A stretch of DNA of 64,000 bases from Paenibacillus sp. FSL M7-0420 (GCF_038002345.1 NZ_JBBOCJ010000001.1:3224001-3288000), one strand, 5' to 3'. Numbered from the stretch's first letter, positions 15,685 to 25,130 are shown. Numbers and translations are program-made. The notes: generated by a model not told the origin, from the sequence alone.

Positions 15685-16965
15685 GTGAGAAAAAGGCGAA
15701 TGTCCGGACCTGTGATCCGGCGGTTATGGACGGCTGTCATCTGGCTGGGAGTAGCCGTAGCGCTGAGTGTATCAGCGGGCCAAGCGCAAGCTTCGCCAGC
15801 TGCGGGCAAAACGATAGAGGTCAATCTGGATGACAAACCATTAACTTTTGAGAAAGCTCCCTTGCTGGATAAAGGGACAACGCTGGTTCCGTTCCGTCCG
15901 CTGTTCGAGGCGATGGGTCTCACAGTAGGCTGGAATCCCGCGCAGCAGACAGTAACCGGTACGAAGGAAGGCCTGACCATAGTAATGAAGATAGGCAGTA
16001 AGACGGCTACCGTCAATGGCACCAGTGTTCAACTACTGCAAGCGCCAACAATTATAGACAGCTACACGATGGTCCCGCTCCGCTTCGTCGGGGAGTCCAC
16101 TCAGGCACTGGTCGCATGGAACCCGTATAAGCCGCAGATTCTCGTCTATACCGATCCGTATCTGGCCGCCAATGGTCTGACCAAAGCAACGGCGAAGGCG
16201 GCGGTTGACAAGCAAATTGCCGAATTCAAAAAAGTATACGATGAGCAGATCGCCAGCCAGCCGCAACCGACCAAGCCGCCGGCACCAGGGACTGTGCCGA
16301 ATGCTCCGGCCGGAGACGGCTCCTACAAGCCAGCCGCTTCGGACCAGGTGAATCTGAGCAATCTGCAGGGAACGTACTACGGCTTCAGCCCGGACTACGA
16401 CGGGTATGAATGCGGCGGGATGTGCTGGAATATCCTCACCTTCCTGCCCGGTAATAAAGTGGTTGTTGATGCTCCAAAGCAAGGCGGACCGGAGACGATC
16501 AACTGCTCGCGTGACGGCTGCCAGACTTACACCATACAGAGTGGTAAGCTGAAGCTAAGTAACGGAGATACTTATGATATTGCGGTCAAATCCGGCAAGC
16601 TGCATATTGACGATGTTGAGCTTAGCCGGGTCAAGACGGTCAAGAACGGGCTGACCCTAAGCGGCACTTATGTTCACCGCGGCTTCCAGGGGCTGGCTGG
16701 GATCTCAGCCGGATCGACCTCCTGGACACGGACGCTGGTGCTGAACAGCAATGGAACCTTCACCAGCGATAACCTGATGCTGGGTACCGTCCAGGGCGGA
16801 GCACCCACAACAGGCGGGGCCGGCGGTTCAGACACCGGTTCATACAAGATAAGCGGGAATACCATCGTATTCGCTTTTGGTAACGGTAAGGTATCCAGTT
16901 CCCTATTCTTCCAGCATGATGACGGCAGCATCCAGGTTGGGGACGAGAATTACAGCAAGCAATAG
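15685..16965 (+). CDS. Secreted stalk-domain (copper amine oxidase N-like) protein
   Basis: 426 residues, GTG start after AAAGGATGGGG. Signal peptide about 1-37 ending QAQA-SPA. A stalk domain follows (40-165) with the typical IEVNLDDKPLTF, GTTLVPFRPLFEAMGL and YTMVPLRFVGES motifs. A Pro-rich linker follows (QPQPTKPPAPGTVP), then a C-terminal region with CGGMC and CSRDGC cysteine pairs and Gly-rich beta repeats. Despite the family name, no amine oxidase domain is present. Probably a cell-surface protein of unknown function. Followed by its own terminator. Confidence 0.8.
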   Translation: MRKRRMSGPVIRRLWTAVIWLGVAVALSVSAGQAQASPAAGKTIEVNLDDKPLTFEKAPLLDKGTTLVPFRPLFEAMGLTVGWNPAQQTVTGTKEGLTIVMKIGSKTATVNGTSVQLLQAPTIIDSYTMVPLRFVGESTQALVAWNPYKPQILVYTDPYLAANGLTKATAKAAVDKQIAEFKKVYDEQIASQPQPTKPPAPGTVPNAPAGDGSYKPAASDQVNLSNLQGTYYGFSPDYDGYECGGMCWNILTFLPGNKVVVDAPKQGGPETINCSRDGCQTYTIQSGKLKLSNGDTYDIAVKSGKLHIDDVELSRVKTVKNGLTLSGTYVHRGFQGLAGISAGSTSWTRTLVLNSNGTFTSDNLMLGTVQGGAPTTGGAGGSDTGSYKISGNTIVFAFGNGKVSSSLFFQHDDGSIQVGDENYSKQ

Positions 16966-16988
16966 TCAGGAATGGAATAGCAAGACGC

Positions 16989-17027
16989 AAACGGTCCCCG
17001 GGATTTTACCGGAGGACCGTTTTTTTG
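16989..17027 (+). terminator. Terminator of the stalk-domain gene
   Basis: Stem AAACGGTCCCCGG / CCGGAGGACCGTTT with T7. The rest of the 321-bp gap to the sigma factor holds a second small hairpin (CCCCAC-TTT-GTGGGG at 17094-17108) and no gene. Confidence 0.85.
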
Positions 17028-17287
17028 TGACAGATAAGCATTTATATGTTTTGGTGTCCCCGCAAAGTACCTGAGTCATCACCTACGCTAAAGCCCCACT
17101 TTGTGGGGTTATTTGGCGGATGTAGATGCATTAGGGCAGCGCCCGGAGTGGATGTATGCGGGTCAACCGGCCTGCCGTATAATTAGAAGATCAGAATTGC
17201 TGGAGAGAAATCTTGAGGCAAGATGATACAAATTAGCCCTAGCCTTCGTCTTACTTATAGCTGCAGCGGATAAGGAGGATTACCCTA

Positions 17288-17803
17288 ATGAATATTCCGG
17301 AATCAGACCCATACAAATTAATCTTTTATGAGCATTACCCGAGTGTGCGTCGCAAGCTGGCGGCACTTGTGAGGGACGAGAGTGCTGCCGATGATCTGGC
17401 GCAGGAGGTTTTTATCAGACTCTACCGAAATCCGCCGGATGATCCGGCGGCGCTGGGGGCGTGGCTGCATAGAGTGCTTACGCGGATCGGATATGATTAT
17501 CTGAACCAGCGGGTGAGAGAGCGGCGTCTGATCAACAAGCAGGAGCTGTTATATGATGCGGGGGCTTCTGCTCCTACAGGGGAAGAAGTAGTCCTCAGCA
17601 AGATGGATCAGGAAGATGTGCGGAGCTGGCTGGAGGATCTTCCTCAGCGGGACCGGCAGGCCCTGCTGCTTAAGTATTCGGGCTACAGCTACGCGGAGAT
17701 CGCCGGGGAGCTGGGAGTGAAGCCGCCGGTAGTCGGAACCCTGTTAAGCCGGGCGACAGCCAAACTGAAACACCATGCGGTGAAATCCATTCCGCAAGAA
17801 TAA
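17288..17803 (+). CDS. ECF-type RNA polymerase sigma factor
   Basis: 171 residues. Region 2 contains DESAADDLAQEVFIRLYR (core binding and -10 melting) and region 4 contains LPQRDRQALLLKYSGYSYAE followed by IAGELGVKPPVVGTLLSRAT (-35 recognition helix). Length and layout are those of SigX/SigW/SigV-like factors. TAAGGAGG precedes the ATG. It is followed after 23 nt by its likely membrane anti-sigma factor, then by an ABC exporter, so it probably controls this operon in response to an envelope signal. Confidence 0.9.
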   Translation: MNIPESDPYKLIFYEHYPSVRRKLAALVRDESAADDLAQEVFIRLYRNPPDDPAALGAWLHRVLTRIGYDYLNQRVRERRLINKQELLYDAGASAPTGEEVVLSKMDQEDVRSWLEDLPQRDRQALLLKYSGYSYAEIAGELGVKPPVVGTLLSRATAKLKHHAVKSIPQE

Positions 17804-17826
17804 TGAGATCCGGGAGGAAAGAAACC

Positions 17827-18945
17827 ATGAATAGAGCAAACGGGCAGATACAGCCACAGAACACAGATGCAGCCTGGGCGAAATTACAGGAGAAGCTGGA
17901 AGACGAGCCGGTCAATCCGGTGTGGGCTACATGGGGCAAGCAAGAGAGCACTCTAGAGGAACAGACTGCCAACGCTGATAGGTCAGATAGAACAGAACCG
18001 GCAGCAGATGAAGTGCTTCCGGCAGCTAAGGCGGAACATCTTGCAGCAGCGGAGTCCGTACAGAAGACAGGGCGGAAGACGAGCCGGCCTATGAGCCGCA
18101 GCCGCAAGTGGGCCGCAGCGGCAGCAGGCGTAGCGATTTTCGCAGCTGTTCTGGCCACTCCGGTAGGGAATACGGCCATGGCCGCCCTGCTGAACCAGTT
18201 CAAGATGCAGGAGGCAACCGTCGTCGAAGAAAGCGATCTGCGGGATATGTTCTATCAGGCGTCGGAAGACGGGAACTTCAGCCAAACGATGAATTCCTTC
18301 GGAGACATCTCATCCGTTAACGGGAGCATCAGCGGTGAAATTCCGGTTGGCAAAATTCAAGGTTTGCTGGGATATGAGCCTTTGAAGGGTGCGAACATTG
18401 CTGCTGCAAAGACAGCAGATGTATCACCAAGCCGGGATATTACTCTAACCCTGAAGGTGGATGAAGTGAATAAGGCACTGAAACGCCTGGGCTCGGACAA
18501 TCTGCTGCCTACGTCTGTAGATGGCAAGCCGATTACGCTTCATATCCCCGAGCAAGTGTATTATGATCTGGGCACCGGTCAGCACTGGGGATCCTTATCA
18601 CAGATGAATACACCTGTCGTTACCGTAGATCCTTCTGTGGATCTGGACGAAGCGATTGATGCGGTCGTGAACTTCCCGCTGATTCCAGATAATCTGAGAA
18701 GCAGCCTGCAGAAGAGCCGGATCTTGTCCGGTGATCTGCCGATGCCGCTGATCAAGGGCAGTCATGATGAACAGATTACGGTGGCCGGTACGCAGGTCAT
18801 TCTTACTGAAATGAAGTTCAGTAACAGCAACAGCTACATGGCTGTCTGGGTGCAGAAGGGGCAGGTTCTGCAGCTTAGCGGCGGAGACCTCTATCCTGAC
18901 CGCGAGCAGTTCCTCCAGAAAGTACAGGAGTTGATCACACAATGA
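17827..18945 (+). CDS. Membrane anti-sigma factor (DUF4367-like)
   Basis: 372 residues from the ATG at 17827 (GGGAGG upstream); the longer frame from 17803 is rejected. The N-terminal cytoplasmic part (1 to about 95) is charged and Ala/Glu-rich and is where the sigma factor would bind. One TM helix (KWAAAAAGVAIFAAVLATPV) is followed by an extracellular sensor of about 250 residues with the conserved VWVQKGQVLQLSGG-type ending. No CHCC zinc motif is seen. The role is inferred from linkage and topology. Its stop overlaps the next start by 4 nt. Confidence 0.72.
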   Translation: MNRANGQIQPQNTDAAWAKLQEKLEDEPVNPVWATWGKQESTLEEQTANADRSDRTEPAADEVLPAAKAEHLAAAESVQKTGRKTSRPMSRSRKWAAAAAGVAIFAAVLATPVGNTAMAALLNQFKMQEATVVEESDLRDMFYQASEDGNFSQTMNSFGDISSVNGSISGEIPVGKIQGLLGYEPLKGANIAAAKTADVSPSRDITLTLKVDEVNKALKRLGSDNLLPTSVDGKPITLHIPEQVYYDLGTGQHWGSLSQMNTPVVTVDPSVDLDEAIDAVVNFPLIPDNLRSSLQKSRILSGDLPMPLIKGSHDEQITVAGTQVILTEMKFSNSNSYMAVWVQKGQVLQLSGGDLYPDREQFLQKVQELITQ

Positions 18946-19937
18946 GCAGTATCCCTGCGATTGATGCGAACGCCTTGACCAAAGCTTATCCGAATGGACG
19001 CGGCTGCCGGGATGTTACTTTGACTGTGGGGAAAGGGGAAGCCTTCGGCTTCCTCGGCCCCAACGGTGCCGGCAAGAGTACCTTTGTCAAAATGCTGGTC
19101 GGACTCATCTCGCCAACTGGCGGTCAGGCTTCCATTCTGGGCCATCCGCTCGGCTCTATCGAAGCCAAAATGAAGATTGGCTATCTGCCGGAGCTGTACC
19201 GCTACCAGGATTGGCTGACCGGTGAAGAGGTGGTCAGGCTTCATGCCAAGCTGTGCCGGATTCCGAAATCCGTCATGGATCAGAGAATTCCCCAGCTCCT
19301 GCAGGAGGTAGGCATCGGGCTGCGCGGAAGGGACCGGGTCAAGCATTATTCCAAGGGAATGCAGCAGCGGCTGGGTCTTGCGTGTGCGCTGGTGAATGAT
19401 CCGGAGATTCTGTTCCTGGATGAACCCTCCTCAGCCCTTGATCCCATCGGGAGAATGGAAGTGCGGAAGATTCTGCAGCGGCTGAAGGAACGGGGAATTA
19501 CTATTTTTCTCAACTCTCATTTACTTGAGGATGTTGAAGTGCTGTGCGACCGGATGGCTCTGCTGAGTAACGGAGCGGTCCTGCGGCACGGCAAAGTAGC
19601 GGAGATGCTGAACAAACGGACAAGCTGGCATTTCAAAGTAGGCGGATACACGCCTTTTTTGCTGTCCTGGCTTAATGAGCATACAGGGTTATCCATCCGG
19701 CAATCCGTGCCTGCGGCTGGGAAATCAGGCTATGACCCGGCTCAGGAGGAGGACTCAGATTCAAGCATCGTTTGGCTTGCGGCGGAGCTGGATCATGAGG
19801 AGCAGGCGGGCTGGCTGAACGGGCTGATGGTCCAGCAGGGGATGACGCTGTATCAGGTGATCCGCCAGACGGAGCGGCTGGAGGACTGGTTCATGGATGC
19901 GGTAGCCGGGCTAAGTCATAGGGGGGAGAAGGAATGA
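18942..19937 (+). CDS. ABC transporter ATP-binding protein
   Basis: 331 residues: Walker A GPNGAGKSTFVKML, signature YSKGMQQRLGLA, Walker B ILFLDEPSSALDP, H-loop FLNSHLLEDVE. The C-terminal extension of about 110 residues is typical of drug/antibiotic-type exporters partnered with ABC-2 permeases. ATGA overlap with the anti-sigma gene, and another with the permease gene, show one translationally coupled operon. Confidence 0.9.
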   Translation: MSSIPAIDANALTKAYPNGRGCRDVTLTVGKGEAFGFLGPNGAGKSTFVKMLVGLISPTGGQASILGHPLGSIEAKMKIGYLPELYRYQDWLTGEEVVRLHAKLCRIPKSVMDQRIPQLLQEVGIGLRGRDRVKHYSKGMQQRLGLACALVNDPEILFLDEPSSALDPIGRMEVRKILQRLKERGITIFLNSHLLEDVEVLCDRMALLSNGAVLRHGKVAEMLNKRTSWHFKVGGYTPFLLSWLNEHTGLSIRQSVPAAGKSGYDPAQEEDSDSSIVWLAAELDHEEQAGWLNGLMVQQGMTLYQVIRQTERLEDWFMDAVAGLSHRGEKE

Positions 19938-20815
19938 GAACCATAGTTGCAATGACCTGGAAGGAAATGCTTCGTAAAAAAGTGATGCTGCTAACCCTCC
20001 TGCTTACCCTGGTGTTCCTGATTGCCTTCTGGTTTGTGGCCGATACCGTAGGAACGAACGATCAAGGGACCGGAACGCTGGGAAATGGCAGCGGGTTGTT
20101 CATGCAGTACATGAACGGCGCTTTTATTCTGAGTCTGGGCTTCTTCTTCGGCGCGTTCGTTATTGCCTTTCTGGCGATTTTCAGTTCTTTCTCGGTGATT
20201 GCTGGTGAAGCGGAGCAGGGGGTCATGCAGGCTCTGTTACCCCGGCCGCTGCCGCGCTGGAAATGGTATTTTGGCCGCTGGCTGGGCTTCGTTACACTGG
20301 GAACGATCTATGCACTCATTCTGTTCACCGCAATCCTGCTGATTACAAATGCCCACGCGAATGTTCCCAGAGAAGCGGCCGTGCTGGCGAGGTCATTCCT
20401 CCTGTTTGCCTCTGTAGTTCCCTTGTTAATCTCCGTATCCATGCTGGGTTCGGGACTATTCTCGGCGCTTGGCAACGGTGTGTTCATGACGATGCTCTAC
20501 GGGGCAGGATTTCTCGGCGGGATGGTGGATAAGCTTAGCGGATCGCTGAGTCTGGAGGAGGACGGACTGAAGGTGCTGAATAATCTGACCGGAATGATCT
20601 CGATGATTATGCCGGCAGATACCTTGCAGCGCCGAATGACTGTCGAGCTGTTCAGCTTGAAGGATATGAATGGTATGGTATCGATGGATAACGGGGCGCT
20701 TAGTCTGATGAATTTCAATTCATTTCCGTCTAATACCTTTGTCGCATACGCTGTAATCTACACTGTGGTTATCTTTGGGCTGGGGCTTTTGCGCTTTCAG
20801 CGTAAGGATCTGTAG
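19934..20815 (+). CDS. ABC-2 type permease
   Basis: 293 residues with about six TM helices, starting MRTIVAMTWKEMLRKKVMLL, the usual ABC-2/NosY-like beginning. The motif GEAEQGVMQALLPRPLPRWKW follows TM2. It partners the ATPase encoded immediately upstream. The substrate is unknown; the sigma/anti-sigma context suggests cell-envelope stress or antimicrobial defence. Confidence 0.86.
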   Translation: MRTIVAMTWKEMLRKKVMLLTLLLTLVFLIAFWFVADTVGTNDQGTGTLGNGSGLFMQYMNGAFILSLGFFFGAFVIAFLAIFSSFSVIAGEAEQGVMQALLPRPLPRWKWYFGRWLGFVTLGTIYALILFTAILLITNAHANVPREAAVLARSFLLFASVVPLLISVSMLGSGLFSALGNGVFMTMLYGAGFLGGMVDKLSGSLSLEEDGLKVLNNLTGMISMIMPADTLQRRMTVELFSLKDMNGMVSMDNGALSLMNFNSFPSNTFVAYAVIYTVVIFGLGLLRFQRKDL

Positions 20816-20846
20816 GAATCGACCATGCTTACTATAAAATCAAACA

Positions 20847-20894
20847 AAGCAGCGCCCCGAAGGTTCCTGTTCAGGAGCTTCAAGGGCGCTGCTT
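20847..20894. terminator. Bidirectional terminator
   Basis: Long stem AAGCAGCGCCC (20847-20857) / GGGCGCTGCTT (20884-20894) with further CGAAG/CTTCA pairing inside, between the convergent permease and HxlR genes. Confidence 0.8.
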
Positions 20895-20911
20895 CGCGTG
20901 CCGTGCGGGAA

Positions 20912-21238
20912 TCATTTGGTCACGCCAATCTCGATCCAATCCGTAGACCAGTTACCGATCTCTCCAAGAATGGGAGCCAGTGCCGTACCTTTATCGGTTA
21001 ACGAATACTCAATTCGTACGGGCATCTCAGGGTATACAGAACGCTGTATGATCCCTTCAGCCTCCATTTCCTTCAATCGGTCAGACAAGACCTTGCCGCT
21101 AAGATTGGACAAGCAATGCTCAATTTCCCCGAACCGCCGCGGACCATCCATCAGGACGAACACGATCAGGGCTACCCACCGCTTGCTAAGCACATCTACC
21201 GCTTTCTCGAACCGGGGGCACATTTCAAAATCATTCAT
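20912..21238 (-). CDS. HxlR-family transcriptional regulator
   Basis: 108 residues from the ATG at 21238 (GAGGTGA upstream). Winged helix with the family's starting Cys (FEMCPRFEKAVDVLSKRWVA), the RRFGEIEHCLSNLSGKVLSD recognition region, and YPEMPVRIEYSLTDKG. HxlR/YodB proteins often sense electrophiles or redox state through this N-terminal Cys. Divergent from the GTP cyclohydrolase gene, which it probably controls along with itself. Confidence 0.87.
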   Translation of the reverse strand: MNDFEMCPRFEKAVDVLSKRWVALIVFVLMDGPRRFGEIEHCLSNLSGKVLSDRLKEMEAEGIIQRSVYPEMPVRIEYSLTDKGTALAPILGEIGNWSTDWIEIGVTK

Positions 21239-21269
21239 AAGGATCACCTCAGCATTCATTATATCATAA

Positions 21270-21359
21270 ACTTACAATAAGTAATTATAAATATTTAAAT
21301 ATATATTATAACTTGACGAAGTTATATTACAATGATAAACTAACTTACAAATAGTTACT
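21270..21359. promoter_or_regulatory. Divergent control region with two HxlR-like sites
   Basis: Two related direct elements, ACTTACAATAAGTAAT (21270-21285) and ACTTACAAATAGTTACT (21343-21359), flank a possible rightward promoter TTGACG-N17-TAAACT (21313-21341). The spacing suits autoregulation plus control of the cyclohydrolase gene. Confidence 0.5.
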
Positions 21360-21446
21360 ACGTCAAAAGTTCAATATTAAAAATTAAATTAATACAATCA
21401 AAGAAGCGTATGCTATATGCTATCAAACTTTTAGGACGGTGCTCTT

Positions 21447-22229
21447 ATGATCAACCCAGATATCCTATCTATACTACAGAACAAAATCAACCGGATTCCT
21501 ATGGAAAACTCCACGAATATATTGGTCGGACCTATTACCCTGCCTGTCAATCTGGACGGGGAGACGATCACCTTCAAATGGTACAGCTGGCTGAATGTGA
21601 CGGACGAAGAGCTTCAGCGCGCTGAAGGCAAGGAGGCTACCGAGCTGCTCATCAGCCGGTTGTCATCGATGAAGCTTGCGGATGGACAGCAGTCCAGTGT
21701 CCTGGTCTACGGAGATTTCGAGCATTCGGAGGAAGCGCTGATCCGGATGCACAGCATTTGCCATACCGGGGATATCTTCGGCAGCAAGCGCTGCGATTGC
21801 GGCTTCCAGCTGCACCAGTCGATGAAGATGATTGCGCAGCATGGTGCCGGGGCCCTCTTTTATCTGGCGAATCATGAAGGAAGAGGCATTGGCTTGTTCA
21901 GCAAAGCAATGGCATATCTTCTTCAGGAAGAAGGGTATGATACCGTAGAGGCCAATCTGGAGCTTGGGTTCGCCGATGATTCCAGAGATTACACAGATGC
22001 GATTAGTGTGCTTCAGCATTTGCGCAGCCATCCGGTGACTCTGATCACCAACAATCCGAAGAAGCTGGAAGCTCTCCGGGCAGCCGGAATGAACACAGTG
22101 AAGCGGGTGCCGCTATGGGGCGATGTATCGGTCTTCAATGAGAAGTACCTGCGGACCAAGGTGGCCCGTTCCGGACATCTGGAGGCTGTGCCGGGTGCGG
22201 AGTTTTTTGAGGGAAGAGTGGCTAAATAA
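21447..22229 (+). CDS. ribA: Stand-alone GTP cyclohydrolase II
   Basis: 260 residues. It has the zinc ligands CHTGDIFGSKRCDCG, the GTP-handling motif NHEGRGIGL, GYDTVEANLELGF and the LITNNPKKLEAL ending of RibA proteins. It should open GTP to the first intermediate of flavin or deazaflavin synthesis. It lacks the DHBP synthase domain found in Bacillus RibA and is not in a riboflavin operon, so it may serve a secondary pathway or a stress-responsive flavin supply under the HxlR regulator. The ATG at 21447 has only a weak ribosome site; the ATG at 21501 is an alternative. Confidence 0.82.
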   Translation: MINPDILSILQNKINRIPMENSTNILVGPITLPVNLDGETITFKWYSWLNVTDEELQRAEGKEATELLISRLSSMKLADGQQSSVLVYGDFEHSEEALIRMHSICHTGDIFGSKRCDCGFQLHQSMKMIAQHGAGALFYLANHEGRGIGLFSKAMAYLLQEEGYDTVEANLELGFADDSRDYTDAISVLQHLRSHPVTLITNNPKKLEALRAAGMNTVKRVPLWGDVSVFNEKYLRTKVARSGHLEAVPGAEFFEGRVAK

Positions 22230-22339
22230 GCAGGGCGGGCGTAGGTGGAAGGAAAGGGACGAGGAAATAGGTAGTACTTTTGTATTCATTCTATTATAAT
22301 GGGGTACTGAACCCAATTCTTAGCTTAGTGAGGTAACCT

Positions 22340-23395
22340 ATGAATGCTATTCAAGTGCAGGACTTGCGCAAGACCTTCAAAGTCCAAAAAAACCGCGAGG
22401 GCCTCAAAGGGGCCTTCGCTGATTTGTTTAAGCGGCAATATACCGAAGTAACGGCAGTGAAGGACATCTCGTTCAGCATTCCCGAAGGTGAGATCTGCGG
22501 ATATATCGGGGAGAACGGGGCCGGGAAGTCCACAACGATCAAGATGCTTACCGGAATTCTTGTCCCTACCGCCGGCAGTCTGACTGTCGGCGGTTTCGTG
22601 CCGTACGAGGAGCGCGAGAAGTTCGTGCAGAATATCGGCGTTGTCTTCGGCCAGCGGAGCCAGCTCTGGTGGGATATCGGCGTGATTGAATCCTTCCAGC
22701 TGCTGCGCAAGGTGTACCAGGTGCCAGAGCAGGCGTTCAAAAAACGGCTGGATGAGCTGGTGGAACGCCTGGAGCTTCAGGATCTGCTGAACCGTCCGGT
22801 CCGTAAGCTGAGTCTGGGCCAGCGGATGCGCTGCGAGCTGGTGGCGGCACTGCTGCACAATCCGTCCATTCTGTTCCTGGATGAACCGACGATCGGGCTG
22901 GATATTGTCGTGAAGTCGGAGATCCGCGAATTCCTGAAGGATATGAACCGGGAGCATGGCACAACCATCCTGCTGACCACGCATGATCTGCAGGATATCG
23001 AAGCGCTCTGTTCGCGGGTCATTATGCTCGATGACGGGCGGATTATCTATGACGGAGGTCTGGATGACCTGAAGCAGCGCTGGGGAACCGGGCGTGAAGT
23101 GCAGTTCCAGTTCGGAACGGCCACGAAGCTGCAGCAGCTGATCGGCTGGACGGAAGGCATGCCGGTTACCTGGACCGCAGAGAATGAGCTGGCGGCCAAG
23201 GTCTGGATTCCGCTGGAGCTGAATGTATCGGATGTGCTGGGACGGGTCGTCGGACAGGCCGATATTACAGACATCAAAATCATCGAAACAAACACGGATG
23301 ACATCGTCCGCAGTATTTATCAGTCAGGCTCGGCAGAGAAGCCGGAGGAGCGGATCGCCGCTCTCAGCGATGAGAAAGAGGTTATCCATGTCTGA
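22340..23395 (+). CDS. ABC transporter ATP-binding protein (ABC-2 exporter)
   Basis: 351 residues: Walker A GENGAGKSTTIKML, Q-loop GQRSQLWWD, signature LSLGQRMRCELVA, Walker B ILFLDEPTIGLD, H-loop LTTHDLQDIE. The GQRSQLWWD form and the C-terminal extension are typical of the group that works with two DUF990-like permeases, as found downstream. The permease start overlaps this gene by 8 nt. Confidence 0.9.
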   Translation: MNAIQVQDLRKTFKVQKNREGLKGAFADLFKRQYTEVTAVKDISFSIPEGEICGYIGENGAGKSTTIKMLTGILVPTAGSLTVGGFVPYEEREKFVQNIGVVFGQRSQLWWDIGVIESFQLLRKVYQVPEQAFKKRLDELVERLELQDLLNRPVRKLSLGQRMRCELVAALLHNPSILFLDEPTIGLDIVVKSEIREFLKDMNREHGTTILLTTHDLQDIEALCSRVIMLDDGRIIYDGGLDDLKQRWGTGREVQFQFGTATKLQQLIGWTEGMPVTWTAENELAAKVWIPLELNVSDVLGRVVGQADITDIKIIETNTDDIVRSIYQSGSAEKPEERIAALSDEKEVIHV

Positions 23396-24260
23396 GAAGC
23401 TGGCAACCGCAGTTCCCTCCTCCGGCGGTTCCCAGGGCGGTTCCGGGGAGAATGGGCGGAGGCTGCTGCTTGGCGCTTATTTTGATTTTATCCGTATCCG
23501 GTTCCTGACGATGCTTGCTTACCGGGTGAATTATTATTCGGGGATTCTGATCTACACACTCAATATCGGGGTGAACTATTTCACCTGGAGAGCGATCTAT
23601 GGCGATGGTGAGTCGCTCGGCGGCTTTACCGGGGCGCAGATGACCACGTATGTGGCGGTGTCCTGGATGGCGCGGGCCTTCTATTTCAACAATCTGGACC
23701 GGGAGATCTCCACCGACATCCGTGACGGGAGCATCGCAATCCAGTTCATCCGTCCTTATAATTATGTGCTGGTCAAAATGATGCAGGGCCTCGGCGAAGG
23801 CCTGTTCCGCTTCATGATGCTGATGATCCCGGGCATGGTGATTGCCATTCTGCTGTTTCCGGTGCAGCTCCCTACGGAGCCTTCGGCTTGGGCCGGGTTC
23901 CTGGTCATGCTGTTCTTCAGCTTCCTGATCAGCTCGCAGATTAATATTATCACAGGCCTGTCTGCCTTCTTCGTGGAGAACAATGAGGGGATGATGCGCA
24001 TGAAGCGTGTGGTCGTGGATCTGTTCTCGGGGCTGATTGTGCCGATTACCTTATTCCCGGACTGGTTATCCTCCGTGCTTAAGGTACTTCCCTTCCAAGC
24101 GATTACCTATCTGCCGGGTTCTGTATTTACAGGCCGCGTACAGGGGGTAGGCATCTGGAATGTGCTGGGTATCCAGGTCATCTGGTTCCTGATTCTGCTC
24201 ATTCCGATTGTCTGGCTAAATCACGCAGCGCGCCAGCGGCTGTTCGTGCAGGGGGGTTAA
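23388..24260 (+). CDS. ABC-2 permease, first subunit
   Basis: 290 residues from the ATG at 23388 (AAAGAGGTT upstream), inside the end of the ATPase gene. A short polar N-terminus (SSGGSQGGSGENGRR) precedes six TM helices. The motif FYFNNLDREISTDIRDGSIA and the loop ENNEGMMRMKRVVVD mark the DUF990/COG4587 type. Forms a heteromeric channel with the next gene product. Confidence 0.85.
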   Translation: MSEKLATAVPSSGGSQGGSGENGRRLLLGAYFDFIRIRFLTMLAYRVNYYSGILIYTLNIGVNYFTWRAIYGDGESLGGFTGAQMTTYVAVSWMARAFYFNNLDREISTDIRDGSIAIQFIRPYNYVLVKMMQGLGEGLFRFMMLMIPGMVIAILLFPVQLPTEPSAWAGFLVMLFFSFLISSQINIITGLSAFFVENNEGMMRMKRVVVDLFSGLIVPITLFPDWLSSVLKVLPFQAITYLPGSVFTGRVQGVGIWNVLGIQVIWFLILLIPIVWLNHAARQRLFVQGG

Positions 24261-24268
24261 GCTGAGCT

Positions 24269-25054
24269 ATGTACTACCTGGGCTTATTGATTGAATATCT
24301 GAAGAATTATATGAAAACACGGTTAACCTACCGCGCGGATTTCTGGGTGGAGGTCATTTCCGACCTGCTGTTCCAGGCGACGAACTTTATCTTCATCCTG
24401 GTCATCTTCATGCATACCGACAGCCTGGGCGGCTGGAATCAGAACGAAGTGGTGTTCGTCTACGGCTTCTTCATGGTGCCGTTCGGCGTATTCAGCTGCT
24501 TCGTCAATATGTGGGGCTTCAGTGAACGGTATATTGTCAAAGGCGAAATGGACCGCATTTTGACCCGTCCGGCGCATAACCTGTTCCAGATCTTCCTGGA
24601 GAACGTGGACCCGCCGTCCCTGTTCGGCTCCTTCATCGGACTTATTGTCATGGCGATCAGCGGCAGCAATCTGGGCTTGCCGTTTGAATGGTGGACCCTG
24701 CCGATGCTGATCCTTCTGACCCTCAGCGCCGTAGCCATTTATACGGGGATCTATACGACATTGACATCGCTGTCGTTCTATTCGGATGCTCCGACAGGCA
24801 TTCTGCCGCTGATGTATAACATCCAGACGTACGGACGTTATCCGGTAACGATCTACAACCGGGCAATTCAGGTACTGCTTACCTGGATTATCCCGTTTGC
24901 TTTTGTCGGGATCTATCCGGCAGCCTTATTCCTGCACCGCGATGAGATGCGGACGATGGCGCTGCTGACCCCGCTGGTCGGCGCGGTCTTCCTCAGCATC
25001 GGTCTGATGGCCTGGAGCTTCGGCGTCAAGCGGTACAAAGGCGCCGGTTCTTAA
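24269..25054 (+). CDS. ABC-2 permease, second subunit
   Basis: 261 residues, six TM helices, starting MYYLGLLIEYLKNYMKTRLT. ERYIVKGEMDRILTRPAHNL is the counterpart of the DIRDGSIAIQFIRPYN region in the first permease. It lies 8 nt downstream and completes the exporter operon. Substrate unknown. Confidence 0.85.
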   Translation: MYYLGLLIEYLKNYMKTRLTYRADFWVEVISDLLFQATNFIFILVIFMHTDSLGGWNQNEVVFVYGFFMVPFGVFSCFVNMWGFSERYIVKGEMDRILTRPAHNLFQIFLENVDPPSLFGSFIGLIVMAISGSNLGLPFEWWTLPMLILLTLSAVAIYTGIYTTLTSLSFYSDAPTGILPLMYNIQTYGRYPVTIYNRAIQVLLTWIIPFAFVGIYPAALFLHRDEMRTMALLTPLVGAVFLSIGLMAWSFGVKRYKGAGS

Positions 25055-25081
25055 GACGCTTAAATGAAATAGTTATACAGT

Positions 25082-25130
25082 GAGGGTTGTCCCGCAGCGT
25101 GAGTATTGGCTGTCGGGGCAGCCCTCTTTG
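25082..25130 (+). terminator. Terminator of the ABC-2 operon
   Basis: Stem GAGGGTTGTCCCG (25082-25094) / CGGGGCAGCCCTC (25114-25126) with a short T-run. Confidence 0.7.
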
